Source: Forficula auricularia (taxonomy: Eukaryota > Arthropoda > Insecta > Dermaptera > Forficulidae). Taken from it: a stretch of 64,000 nt of DNA. Each line of letters opens with the position of its first letter. Within the stretch, counting starts at the first letter, position 1. The position numbers were made by a program, and so were the translations under genes. The notes beneath the pieces are model-generated. The model saw only the letters and a program-made list of their open reading frames with translations. It did not search any database and was not told where the DNA came from. Of the stretch, positions 56,601-58,810 are shown in pieces. The stretch lies in the NCBI GenBank assembly GCA_024734495.1, contig JALMQS010000187.1, positions 11,337,300 to 11,401,299 on the forward strand, written 5' to 3'.

Positions 56601-58409
56601 AAATAGGTCCAGCAGTAATGCTGGACATGTAGAAAAATTCTAGCTAATGGGGCTAGAGCACACACAGTAGAGTAGTTAGTGACTAAACGATTATTGACTT
56701 AATCAATATGACCGTTAGTCAAAAACAATTGTTACATATAAGTAAAGACACACGGAAGGATTAAGAGAGCCACCTCCTCGCGGTGACACATGGTAACGCA
56801 CCCTTCAGGTGAGGCTAAGTAGCTCTCACACAGCGGTTTTTCAAAAAACATGATGATGATGGTTCCTCAATTTGAAGAAACATCACCATCAAATTACCTG
56901 TCGCAAACAGGCTAGAATCAGTAACATGGTTAGGTAATGAGCTCCTGCTCGCAGACCACCATAATCATGCATGTAGTATAGTGTGTGTGTGTGTGTAACG
57001 GCCTCTTCAAAGAAAAACGGCTCAATAACGCCACCTGTCTATAATTCACAATTTCAGTTGATTGAATTTTATAGGCATGTAAAAGGTGTCACAAAATTCC
57101 CTCAAGAATTAAATTTTGCGCCATTTGTATGGTCAATTGTTATGATATGTATTTTCTATAGAACCATCATTTTCGTAATAAGTTTGGAATACCAAAATGC
57201 GTTGTTGCGTCGTATATAGGTACATTAAATAATATAAGATTATTATTAATAATTACACTGATCAACAAAAATTTCCCCCGTAAACTTAACAATGGATTCC
57301 GGTAGAGTTTTCTACGCTGATTATCATGAAATTTCCCGATTTTTTACAACACGTCAGACTTTTGAGATATTATCGGTCAAAATGACGAAGAAGGCCATTT
57401 TGACCTATTTTCCAGTCCCATTAGATATTAAACAGCAATATTTGAAATCACAAGATTTTGTTGACGAAATAGAATACACCTTCCTCTTTGATTGTCAAAC
57501 TACCACTTGTTTGTAGCTCTATTAGATCTCGAGTTATAATTAAAAAACTAAAACTTCCTGATTATAAAGGATAATTAACATATGTAGATAAAAACCTAAG
57601 GTCTTAGTATTTTAGTTATAAATGGAGTTCTAATTGAGCTACATACAAGTAGTAATTTGAAAATCAAAGCGGAAGGTGTTTTCTATTACGTCAACAAAAT
57701 ATTTTGATTTCAAAAATTTTTATTTAATATTTAATGGGACTCAAAAATAGGTCAAAATGGCATTTTTCGTCATTTTGACCGATAATATCTCAAAACTTTG
57801 ACGTTTTGTAAAAAATCGGGAAATTTCGTGATAACCAGAATATAAAACTCTACTGGAATTCATTGTTAGGTTTACGGGAAGAAATTTTTGTTTAATTTTT
57901 GTCGAGCAGTGTTATTAATATTTTTTTAAGGTAATAATTTGTGGTTTTTTTGTTCATTTTTCAAGGATCCCTGCGAGCGAATCAATCTAGCCAATTCGCG
58001 ACCTGAATTGGTTGAGAAATTGAAGGAGATTGTGCAGGCGTACCGAGAGCTTAGCGTGCCGCCATTGAACAAGCCGGCTGACCCCAGGGCCAATCCTATT
58101 TTCTGGAATAACACTTGGAGCAATTGGGGTGATTCGCAGCCCACCACGAGTGACGATACCATCAGGGACCCTGAGGGCGGAAGCGGGGGTGGAGTATCCT
58201 CCCTTATCATATCAGCAATTGCAATTGTATCTCTGCTCAGTATTTTCGGCATCACGTGTCTGTTCGCCTCAAGGATGCATTTTAGACAGGAGGAGGAATC
58301 CGAGTCGGAGGTTAAAGGGAACAGCAAGGCACAGGTGGCTACTATCAGTTGCCAACAAATGGAAGGATACACGAACCCTGCAGCCGATAAATTAACCGAT
58401 TTAGATTAA
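12455..58409 (+). CDS. Membrane-anchored arylsulfatase B-like sulfatase, 11 coding exons, 666 aa
   Basis: The gene encodes a secretory-pathway sulfatase that hydrolyses sulfate esters. The closest family is the arylsulfatase B (N-acetylgalactosamine-4-sulfatase)/I/J group; the true substrate cannot be read from sequence. Joined exons: 12455-12482, 22533-22651, 27280-27439, 28040-28266, 28809-29064, 32222-32379, 35070-35208, 43461-43616, 46707-46862, 51305-51462, 57966-58409. All introns are GT-AG and phases match. Layout: signal peptide about residues 1-21; sulfatase core about 38-362 with D47/D48, C86 in CTPSR (formylglycine precursor), K140 and H142 in GKWHLG, H229, D296/N297 in SDNGG, K315 in NWPLKG; C-terminal subdomain about 364-545; GGSGGG linker at 590-595; membrane span about 596-620; tail 621-666. 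Sequons occur in FNSS, VNSS and WNNT contexts. Exons are about half GC, introns strongly AT-rich. A secreted or detoxifying insect sulfatase is the alternative, but the tail argues for membrane anchoring. Confidence 0.93.
12812..13009. repeat. 198-bp foldback repeat with hammerhead-like core
   Basis: Arms of about 66 bp (12812-12877 and 12941-13009) are nearly perfect inverted copies, including AGTACGTTTGCAGGTATTTG and GACAGGAAGGTGTAAATC. The short centre holds the ribozyme-like motif at 12896-12950. Confidence 0.9.
12896..12950 (+). ncRNA. Hammerhead-ribozyme-like motif 1 (type I)
   Basis: Seen: stem I ATTGA-g-ATGC / GCAT-aaa-TCAAT with an internal loop; core CTGATGA (12906-12912); stem II GCC(12914-12916)/GGC(12928-12930) with an 11-nt loop; GAAA (12931-12934); minimal self-complementary stem III ACGT; cleavage triplet GTC ending at 12938. 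Hammerheads with such short stem III act as dimers in known families. Activity is inferred. Confidence 0.6.
13036..13576 (+). repeat. Minisatellite, 8 units of 63-74 bp
   Basis: Unit core: AATTTTAATAAATTTTATTT, ATCATGAATTATTACCGGGT, TTTAAAATAATAATTTAAAT. CCGGGTT occurs eight times. Some units carry a TTGAAGTG insert, giving the length variation. It lies in intron 1. Confidence 0.9.
14193..14378 (+). mobile_element. Short non-autonomous Helitron-like element
   Basis: Starts A|TCTATATCTATC and ends CGCAGCTAG|T, giving the A/T insertion context and TC...CTRR ends of Helitrons. The 3' hairpin is weak. Confidence 0.5.
15191..15374. repeat. 184-bp foldback with 76-bp arms
   Basis: TTGAAGGAGACAATAAAAGA through GACTATAGTTTC (15191-15266) returns as an almost perfect inverse at 15299-15374. 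The 32-bp centre carries the hammerhead-like core on the minus strand. Confidence 0.92.
15247..15297 (-). ncRNA. Hammerhead-ribozyme-like motif 2
   Basis: Minus strand: CTGATGA (15289-15283), stem II GAGGGC-aaa-GCCCTT, GAAA (15266-15263), stem III AC-TATA-GT as a true 4-nt-loop hairpin, triplet GTC ending at 15255. Stem I is TC/GA, then a 2x2 loop, then TAT/ATA. It differs in sequence from motif 1 but keeps every invariant core base. Confidence 0.6.
15613..16206 (-). repeat. ACTTTACCATACA repeat, reversed copy
   Basis: Ends GCTGACGTGTTCTGATGTGG and TGTATGGTAAAGTAAAA. Contains CATGCACGATTACAATACTT and CCCACTGATTATGTATACAA. Same family as 33445-34135 and 36379-37085. Confidence 0.8.
17255..17398 (+). 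pseudogene. Tc1-like transposase, N-terminal HTH remnant
   Basis: The reading frame [20 protein letters not shown], followed by [11 protein letters not shown], is the first helix-turn-helix of Tc1/mariner transposases. The frame then runs into a SINE at 17400. The DDE catalytic domain is absent, so this is a dead remnant. Confidence 0.75.
17400..17595 (+). mobile_element. tRNA-derived SINE with poly(A) tail and 14-bp TSD
   Basis: Starts with a G run, then an A-box-like TAGGCTAGTCGGTAGCG and a B box GGGTTCGAATCC, then a tRNA-unrelated body and an A tail of about 30. The target duplication AAAATTGATTTACT lies at 17386-17399 and 17596-17609. Confidence 0.85.
17935..18345. repeat. C-rich repeat with hairpin end
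   Basis: A perfect CCGAGC/GCTCGG hairpin at about 17945 (read CCGAGCATCGCTCGG on the minus strand) is followed by a strongly C-skewed tract (18025-18235) and then the TTTTTGCATTTTTAATTATT tail shared with position 1. It resembles the layout of the Helitron-like copy at 9769-10510. Confidence 0.5.
18463..18905 (+). repeat. Two tandem copies of the hairpin-rich 210-bp repeat
   Basis: Copies at 18463-18672 and 18710-18905 both carry GATTCCGGAGATTACTTCTC, CACCATCGAGTGTCC and AACCTCTTTTCCGATAATTA. Confidence 0.85.
18906..19965. other. AT-rich intron sequence, nothing recognised
   Basis: Low-complexity AT-rich sequence with no coding, TIR or array signal that I could support. Confidence 0.4.
19970..20250 (-). 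repeat. Short copy of the ACTTTACCATACA repeat (internally deleted)
   Basis: Holds the ends and the GACCCCAGAAGTCTAAAAAT/ACCAAATTTTGTATACATAA module but lacks most of the interior of the full copies. Confidence 0.6.
20587..21967. repeat. TATACCGGGTGAG foldback element, copy 2
   Basis: TATACCGGGTGAATTTTTTA at the left and TAAAAAACTCACCCGGTATA at the right, with arms of 250 bp or more sharing GAACAAGCTTTCAAGGGTAT. A 69-bp perfect palindrome is inserted in it. Confidence 0.88.
21572..21640. repeat. Perfect 69-bp palindrome
   Basis: Arms of 34 bp (21572-21605, 21607-21640) are exact reverse complements around a single central A at 21606. The centre reads GTAGTTTCACAGTGAAACTA. Confidence 0.97.
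22533..22651 (+). CDS. Sulfatase coding exon 2
   Basis: Acceptor TTGTTTTGTAG, donor CTG|GTTAGT, phases 1 to 0. Encodes the end of the signal peptide, a short Ser/Thr-rich stretch, then the first beta strand [12 protein letters not shown] with the metal-binding DD pair at residues 47-48. Confidence 0.93.
22880..23295. repeat. Foldback repeat with about 115-bp arms
   Basis: Left arm AGAGAAAGAATTCAATCTTT ... AACTAACATGCTC (22880-23002); right arm is the inverse (GCATGTTAGTTCTCAG ... AAATTCTTTCTCT, 23176-23292). It lies 230 bp into intron 2. Confidence 0.85.
23330..24085. repeat. CCGACTTC foldback repeat, copy 2
   Basis: Full module order from AAAACCGACTTC to CCTCCTTTTTTGAAGTCGGT, with an A-run near 24010. 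Confidence 0.85.
24520..24765 (-). mobile_element. LINE 3' fragment
   Basis: The minus strand translates to pieces such as [15 protein letters not shown] and [14 protein letters not shown], matching the terminal [20 protein letters not shown] region of the LINE at 48610-49095. Short and broken. Confidence 0.5.
24770..25262 (+). repeat. 99-bp tandem array, 5 units (intron 2)
   Basis: GAGAATTCCGATACGCTCTA recurs at about 24881, 24980, 25079 and 25178, with a first unit at 24782. The unit also holds GAAACTAGCCACTATGGGCT and GTATCCAATGGGAAACT. The same unit forms the array at 28340-28732. Confidence 0.93.
25265..25400 (+). repeat. GGATCCGCGCATG-ended repeat, also at 50085-50208
   Basis: CTTTATTTTCTTCAATTTTA, GTTGATCTCCAATG and GGCGGTCGCCCCCATCGCCC followed by CTGGATCCGCGCATG occur at both sites. 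The end resembles common hAT-type termini; this assignment is tentative. Confidence 0.55.
25745..27095. repeat. TTTGACAAAAATT foldback, copy 1, with nested CCGACTTC repeat
   Basis: Arms (25745-25955 and 26840-27095) are inverse copies that both contain CAATGGATTCC...AGAGTTTT and GATATTAAACAGCAATATTT. The CCGACTTC copy 25955-26660 is inserted between them. Each arm has an open frame starting [18 protein letters not shown]. Confidence 0.85.
25955..26660. repeat. CCGACTTC foldback repeat, copy 3
   Basis: Complete module order as in copy 2; it separates the two arms of the foldback at 25745-27095. Confidence 0.85.
27280..27439 (+). CDS. Sulfatase coding exon 3 (active-site cysteine)
   Basis: Acceptor TGGTTTCAG, donor TTAG|GTATTT, phases 0 to 1. 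Begins GWNDVSFHG and carries [16 protein letters not shown], the C-x-P-S-R sulfatase signature; Cys86 is the residue converted to formylglycine. Confidence 0.96.
27471..28025 (+). mobile_element. THAP-domain (P-element-like) transposon relic in intron 3
   Basis: The region fills intron 3. It shares GCCATGTGGTAGAAATTGAA, ATAATCAAAGAATATTAAAC and TTTCACCACCAGT with the copy at 43105-43380. The ORF at 27665-27859 encodes [20 protein letters not shown] followed by YFPK, the first half of a THAP zinc finger, found in P-element and THAP9-type transposases. The rest of the gene is deleted. Confidence 0.6.
28040..28266 (+). CDS. Sulfatase coding exon 4
   Basis: Acceptor GATCCTGCAG, donor CACG|GTGAGT, phases 1 to 0. 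Contains [20 protein letters not shown], which supplies catalytic K140 and H142, then [18 protein letters not shown], typical of ARSB-type enzymes. Confidence 0.96.
28340..28732 (+). repeat. 95-99-bp tandem array, 4 units (intron 4)
   Basis: Same unit as the array at 24770-25262 (GAGAATTCCGATACGC, CTAGCCACTATGGGC, CCAATGGGAAACTGAG), but more diverged between units. It takes up most of the 542-bp intron. Confidence 0.92.
28809..29064 (+). CDS. Sulfatase coding exon 5
   Basis: Acceptor GGTTTTTAG, donor GCAG|GTCAGC, phases 0 to 1. A second AG at 28811-28812 would break the frame, so 28809 is used. It encodes [20 protein letters not shown] and [13 protein letters not shown]229 aligns with the substrate-sulfate histidine of the family. 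Confidence 0.95.
29624..30026 (+). mobile_element. Complete non-autonomous Helitron, 403 bp
   Basis: A|TCTATATATAATTAAGG at the 5' end (29624) and CTTGCAGCTAG|T at the 3' end (30026), preceded by the hairpin GGGCC(30001-30005)/GGCCC(30012-30016). Insertion between A and T fits Helitron rules. The middle has a TGTCTGTCTG microsatellite and a strongly G-skewed tract (29868-29970). Confidence 0.82.
30453..30584 (+). mobile_element. Short Helitron-like element, 132 bp
   Basis: A|TCTATACTTATATTATAATC at the start; hairpin-containing GTAGGCCGCCGAGGGCGGGC and CGCAGCTGA|T at the end, which satisfies CTRR. Confidence 0.65.
30700..30810 (+). repeat. tRNA-like sequence, probable SINE head
   Basis: GCATGGTTGAGTGGATTAGA (A-box-like) and CTGGGTTCGAACCCC (B box) lie about 50 bp apart. 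There is no convincing acceptor stem, so a tRNA-derived repeat is more likely than a tRNA gene. Confidence 0.5.
30940..31912 (-). pseudogene. Non-LTR retrotransposon (CR1/jockey-like) reverse transcriptase, truncated
   Basis: The minus strand encodes the RT active-site motif CYADDSTLH at about 31850-31875. Further on come SWNEHIS (WNDHI-like), [20 protein letters not shown] and a terminal region matching [16 protein letters not shown]. Frame breaks interrupt it, and only the part from the palm to the C-terminus remains. The 3' end is ATTCGATTGCATT plus an A-run. The same LINE family is at 48610-49095 (+). It lies in intron 5. Confidence 0.8.
32222..32379 (+). CDS. Sulfatase coding exon 6
   Basis: Acceptor TTTGTTTGCAG, donor AAAGGG|GTAAAT, phases 1 to 0. 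Encodes [26 protein letters not shown] with metal ligands D296 and N297, and NWPLKG with K315. Confidence 0.96.
32562..32603 (+). ncRNA. Hammerhead-ribozyme-like motif 3
   Basis: Stem I AAACC(32562-32566)/GGTTT(32599-32603); core CTGAAGA (CUGANGA, 32567-32573); stem II GGaGG/CCaCC; GAAA 32591-32594; triplet GTC ending 32598. Stem III is ATGT, so one pair is lost compared with the ACGT palindrome of the other copies. Intron 6. Confidence 0.5.
33030..33247 (+). repeat. Hairpin-rich 210-bp repeat, copy 4
   Basis: CTTCGATTCCGGAGATTACT and CCTCTTTTCCGATAATTA as in the other copies. Intron 6. Confidence 0.82.
33445..34135 (+). repeat. ACTTTACCATACA repeat, forward copy
   Basis: ACTTTACCATACAGTGTATG at the left; TGTATGGTAAAGT and ACACGTCAGCTTATT at the right. 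Two internal GTATACATAAT modules. Fused to the CCGACTTC copy that starts at 34188. Confidence 0.82.
34188..34872. repeat. CCGACTTC foldback repeat, copy 4
   Basis: Complete module order from AAAACCGACTTC to CCTCCTTTTTTGCATTCGGT. Intron 6, 200 bp before exon 7. Confidence 0.85.
35070..35208 (+). CDS. Sulfatase coding exon 7
   Basis: The acceptor ATCAATATAG is preceded by a TG repeat rather than a good pyrimidine tract; the donor is GCAG|GTCAGT. Phases 0 to 1. Encodes [20 protein letters not shown] and [17 protein letters not shown], the segment that must follow NWPLKG in this family. A (GCTA)n microsatellite starts 15 bp after the exon. Confidence 0.94.
35224..35244. repeat. (GCTA)n microsatellite
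   Basis: Five units of the self-complementary tetramer CTAG/GCTA, directly after exon 7. Confidence 0.9.
35755..35968 (+). mobile_element. tRNA-derived SINE with (AAG)n tail
   Basis: A-box-like GGGTCAGTGGCTAGAGTG and B box TGGTTCGAGACCG, then a body with GCCGACACCCGTTTCGGGTA and a GAAGAAGAAGAAG tail. Confidence 0.75.
36379..37085 (+). repeat. ACTTTACCATACA repeat, forward copy 2
   Basis: Ends and interior as at 33445-34135, with extra bases near 37010-37028. Inserted in the right arm of the foldback at 35495-37170. Confidence 0.83.
37091..37140 (+). ncRNA. Weak hammerhead-like motif
   Basis: CTGATGA (37097-37103), 2-bp stem II GC/GC, GAAA (37121-37124), CGTT. Stem I has only two pairs, so it is probably decayed. 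The partner arm near 35580 has CTAATGA. Confidence 0.25.
37171..38426. other. AT-rich intron sequence, nothing recognised
   Basis: No TIRs, arrays or protein similarity seen. Short chance ORFs only. Confidence 0.4.
38427..38634. mobile_element. MITE with long TIRs
   Basis: AGAGCCAGTTGTATGTTGGT at the left and ACCGACATACAACTGGCC at the right. Arms of about 95 bp include GTAAAACCTTAGAATTCACC and GGATGGCCAATCAGAT around a short spacer. Its arms are the source, or a sister, of the units in the array at 52885-53665. Confidence 0.88.
38735..38787 (+). mobile_element. Tiny LINE fragment
   Basis: TCAAGGAACTGGAACTCTCT, then CCCAGCCTCCATCTTTCCC, corresponds to the [14 protein letters not shown] codons of the LINE at 48610-49095. 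Confidence 0.6.
39190..39482 (-). mobile_element. RTE-like LINE 3' fragment, second copy
   Basis: Same end as 3838-4310, including CATCATCATCATCATTGAGT and CAGTCCTAAGACTGGTTTGA. It is cut off at the LGRIGERR codons and has indels. Confidence 0.8.
39990..43075. repeat. Large foldback with about 600-bp arms (intron 7)
   Basis: Left arm 39990-40580 and right arm 42430-43075 are diverged inverse copies. Shared landmarks are GGATCGTTTGGTATGG / CCATACAAAACGATCC, CTAGCTACCGGGCTTAGGGG / CCCTAAGCCCGGTAGCTAG, and GCGATAACTCCAG / CTGGAGTTATCGC. A CCGACTTC repeat is nested in the centre. Confidence 0.85.
41175..42135. repeat. CCGACTTC foldback repeat, copy 5
   Basis: Modules in the same order from AACCGACTTCAAAAAAG to TTTTTTTGAAGTCGGT, with an extra segment homologous to 5340-5470 near 41530-41690. 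Confidence 0.82.
43105..43380 (+). mobile_element. Short copy of the THAP-type relic
   Basis: GCCCCCATGTGGTAGAAATT, ATCAAAGAATATTAAACTTT and TTTCACCACCAGTAGGCG match 27471-28025, with the THAP segment deleted. Confidence 0.6.
43461..43616 (+). CDS. Sulfatase coding exon 8
   Basis: Acceptor ATGATTATAG (weak pyrimidine tract), donor CAAG|GTATTA, phases 1 to 1. Encodes [24 protein letters not shown] and [12 protein letters not shown], the start of the sulfatase C-terminal subdomain. Confidence 0.94.
44290..44400 (-). repeat. tRNA-like repeat
   Basis: Minus strand: TTGGCCGACTGGTTTG (A-box-like) and GCGTTCAAGCCCGGC (B-box-like). No acceptor stem or CCA-side pairing seen. Confidence 0.35.
44400..45320 (+). 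repeat. Tandem array, 7 units of about 127 bp (intron 8)
   Basis: AATTAAGGGTAGTCACCCCC starts near 44453, 44581, 44708, 44836, 44962, 45092 and 45221. The unit also has GAAGGGTTGATCAGAAAA and TTCTAGAATCTAGTAGAAT. Confidence 0.93.
45530..45567. repeat. (TTCGG)n pentanucleotide repeat
   Basis: Six to seven TTCGG units between the two intron 8 arrays. Confidence 0.92.
45655..46385 (+). repeat. Tandem array, 5 units of about 157 bp (intron 8)
   Basis: AACCATTAATCGGAGAGATT recurs at about 45691, 45848, 46005, 46161 and 46318. The unit also has TTTTTTGTAGAAAATTGAAT and TATTTTAGCCAATAATAGAG. Confidence 0.92.
46707..46862 (+). CDS. Sulfatase coding exon 9
   Basis: Acceptor TTTTTTAAAG, donor AAAA|GTAAAT, phases 1 to 1. 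Encodes [20 protein letters not shown] and a Gln/Lys-rich stretch. This part is poorly conserved in the family; it is supported by the matching phase and by GC content above the flanking intron. Confidence 0.88.
46960..48390. repeat. Foldback (intron 9) with nested repeats
   Basis: Outer arms 46985-47165 and 48225-48385 share TTACTAGTTAAAACGCGTTT and TGATGTTGGTTGAGTTTG in inverse orientation. An inner palindrome (48105-48235) has GACATTTTCGTT/AACGAAAATGTC arms. A CCGACTTC copy (47165-48105) sits between. Confidence 0.8.
47165..48105. repeat. CCGACTTC foldback repeat, copy 6
   Basis: AACCGACTTCATAAAAGGAG at the left, with its first 170 bp duplicated at 47350. The standard palindromic part lies at 47740-48095. 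Confidence 0.83.
48378..49265. repeat. Inverted repeat enclosing a LINE copy
   Basis: Arms 48378-48540 and 49110-49265 are inverse copies (TTATCGCGAGACTACTGCGG, GGAGTCTGCGGAGTCTTAAG, AGCTACAATCCAACG). Translated pieces such as [17 protein letters not shown] suggest that the arm itself is LINE-derived. Confidence 0.7.
48610..49095 (+). pseudogene. Non-LTR retrotransposon ORF C-terminus (CR1/jockey-like)
   Basis: The open frame 48679-48993 encodes 104 aa: [20 protein letters not shown], then [28 protein letters not shown] and [20 protein letters not shown]. This is the characteristic last stretch of insect CR1/jockey-like RT proteins. It is 5'-truncated, with a 3'UTR ending TCGATTGCATT and an A-rich tail. 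It is the sister of the minus-strand copy in intron 5. Confidence 0.8.
49266..50084. other. AT-rich intron sequence, nothing recognised
   Basis: No supported feature. A small inverted repeat (CATTTGATTCGCGATTGAAT) lies near 49389. Confidence 0.4.
50085..50208 (+). repeat. GGATCCGCGCATG-ended repeat, second copy
   Basis: Matches 25265-25400 throughout, with a longer C run. Confidence 0.55.
50400..51197 (+). pseudogene. RTE-like LINE, longest copy in the window
   Basis: Overlapping frames 50413-50793 and 50636-51004, with a further piece to 51170, encode the end of an RT protein. Visible pieces are [36 protein letters not shown] and [13 protein letters not shown], then [35 protein letters not shown], and finally [20 protein letters not shown]. 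The order is that of RTE/BovB-type ORF2 after the RT palm. Single-base shifts near 50700 and 51000 break it. The tail ACTCAATGATGATG ends near 51197. It lies in intron 9, 107 bp before exon 10. Confidence 0.82.
51305..51462 (+). CDS. Sulfatase coding exon 10
   Basis: Acceptor TTATTTTTTTCAG, donor GAG|GTAAAC, phases 1 to 0. Encodes a variable segment ending [15 protein letters not shown], which joins [10 protein letters not shown] of exon 11 to make the conserved PCLFN...DPCE motif. Confidence 0.93.
51525..51755 (+). mobile_element. tRNA-derived SINE with conserved central block
   Basis: A-box-like TTGCAGTGGTTAAGGC and B-box-like GGAATCGAATCTC, then a body with GGGGAAGGCAATGGGAAACC and CCAGAGAAAGCGAC, ending GGCGCCTGAAGAAGAAAAA. 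Confidence 0.7.
51760..52475. repeat. CCGACTTC foldback repeat, copy 7
   Basis: Complete module order, ending CCTCCTTTTTTGAAGTCAGT. Directly after the SINE. Confidence 0.85.
52750..52860 (+). repeat. G-rich tract
   Basis: GTGGGGGATCCGGGGGTGGG and GGGGGTGCAGTGGGGGGCGA. Several G runs could form a G-quadruplex. It resembles the skewed tracts inside the Helitron-like copies. Confidence 0.6.
52885..53665 (+). repeat. Tandem array, about 4 units of 170 bp, MITE-like units
   Basis: GGCCGGTTGTATGTCGCAAA, AACACAGGATAGATGGTAAA and GGATGGCCAATCAGA repeat every 170 bp or so from 52915. The array closes with a hairpin (53510-53545) and an inverted partial unit with GACATACAACTGGCCCTTAG. Unit ends match the TIR of the MITE at 38427-38634. 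Confidence 0.9.
53670..54940. other. AT-rich intron sequence, nothing recognised
   Basis: No coding, array or TIR signal that I could support. Confidence 0.4.
54945..54985 (+). mobile_element. Helitron 3' terminus
   Basis: AGGTCGCCGAAGGCGGGCCT and TTGCAGCTAG|T, the same end as the elements at 29624-30026 and 30453-30584. The rest of the element is missing. Confidence 0.6.
55135..55440. repeat. 300-bp foldback with hammerhead-like cores in both arms
   Basis: Ends GATGAGACAGTTCAGAAAAA and TTTTTTCTGGACTGTCTCAT. Arms of about 110 bp contain GGAAATCCAATGCGAC and its inverse. The arms carry head-to-head ribozyme-like motifs: intact on the minus strand, decayed on the plus strand (55341-55376). 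Confidence 0.88.
55183..55225 (-). ncRNA. Hammerhead-ribozyme-like motif 4
   Basis: Minus strand: stem I AAATC/GGTTT (55224-55220 with 55187-55183, one G-U); core CTGAAGA (55219-55213); stem II AGGAGAGAATAGCCTCT containing GAGA/CTCT-type pairing; GAAA (55195-55192); ACGT stem III; GTC ending 55188. The plus-strand twin has TTGAAGA and a mismatched stem I. Confidence 0.5.
55558..56993 (+). mobile_element. 5'-truncated R1-clade LINE with 15-bp TSD
   Basis: The duplication TGTAACGGCCTCTTC lies at 55543-55557 and 56994-57008 exactly flanking the insert. The insert carries the end of an RT ORF, a 3'UTR and a (TG)n tail. Its length is 1436 bp. It lies in intron 10. Confidence 0.9.
55657..56523 (+). 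pseudogene. R1-clade RT C-terminal fragment with CCHC zinc finger
   Basis: The 288-codon frame has [32 protein letters not shown] and [10 protein letters not shown], the block after the RT domain in R1-clade LINEs. Then comes [20 protein letters not shown], a C-x2-C...H-x4-C zinc finger usual near the C-terminus of this clade. The endonuclease and RT palm are absent. The frame is open to its stop at 56521-56523, so the insertion is probably young. Confidence 0.85.
57255..57915. repeat. TTTGACAAAAATT foldback, copy 2
   Basis: ACACTGATCAACAAAAATTT at the left and TTTTTGTCGAGCAGTGTT at the right. Arms of about 300 bp both contain GGTCAAAATGACGAA-type and GATATTAAACAGC-type blocks. It ends 50 bp before exon 11. 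Confidence 0.88.
57966..58409 (+). CDS. Sulfatase coding exon 11 (C-terminus with membrane anchor)
   Basis: Acceptor CATTTTTCAAG, terminal TAA at 58407-58409. Starts [19 protein letters not shown], the conserved end of the sulfatase fold, then a Pro/Asn-rich stem, a GGSGGG linker, the hydrophobic span [20 protein letters not shown] and onward to about residue 620, a basic stop-transfer (SRMHFR) and an acidic tail with QEEESESEV. No clear AATAAA lies close to the stop; the first candidate, near 58793, is inside a repeat. Confidence 0.95.
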   Translation, partial: DPCERINLANSRPELVEKLKEIVQAYRELSVPPLNKPADPRANPIFWNNTWSNWGDSQPTTSDDTIRDPEGGSGGGVSSLIISAIAIVSLLSIFGITCLFASRMHFRQEEESESEVKGNSKAQVATISCQQMEGYTNPAADKLTDLD

Positions 58410-58496
58410 AACAAGAACTAGTCCGAAAGTACGCAGCTAAAAGTGACCAGAATCTTATCCTTCGTGTCCTCAAAGTGCATTTCTACTTGTGAATAA

Positions 58497-58810
58497 CACC
58501 GGTTGACAAAAATGTGTAGCCGTAAAACTAACAACGGATTCCAGTAGAGTTTTATACGTTGATTTTCAAGCAATTTCTCGATTTTTTACAACGGGACAGA
58601 GTTGACAAAAAAGGCCATTTTGATCTATTTTCGAGTCCCATTAGTTATTAGACAGAAATATTTGAAATCAAAATGTTTTGTTGACATAATAGAAAACACC
58701 TTCCGCTTTGATTTTCAAATTACCACTTGTTTTTAGCTCAATTAGAACTCTAGTTATAACTAAAAAACTAAAATTACGTGATTATAAAGTATAATAAACA
58801 TAGATAATAA
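58497..58810 (+). repeat. TTTGACAAAAATT foldback, copy 3 (broken)
   Basis: GGTTGACAAAAATGTGTAGC, ACAACGGATTCCAGTAGAGT and CTAGTTATAACTAAAAAACT match the other copies. The right arm continues at 59575-59715 and 60045-60085 after insertions. It lies just after the sulfatase stop. Confidence 0.75.

Larger units (their letters stand above)
55496..57041 (-). pseudogene. Tc1/mariner-type transposase relic, split by a LINE
   Basis: The minus strand gives [12 protein letters not shown] (57041 downwards to the TSD), continuing past the LINE as [19 protein letters not shown]. These are the GPYFFE...[13 protein letters not shown] block typical of DDE transposases of the Tc1/mariner group. Only about 30 codons remain, with the LINE insertion and its TSD in the middle. 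Confidence 0.65.

Noticed and set aside
56333..56665. 110-codon minus-strand ORF
   Set aside because: Antisense shadow of the R1-clade RT fragment and its 3'UTR.
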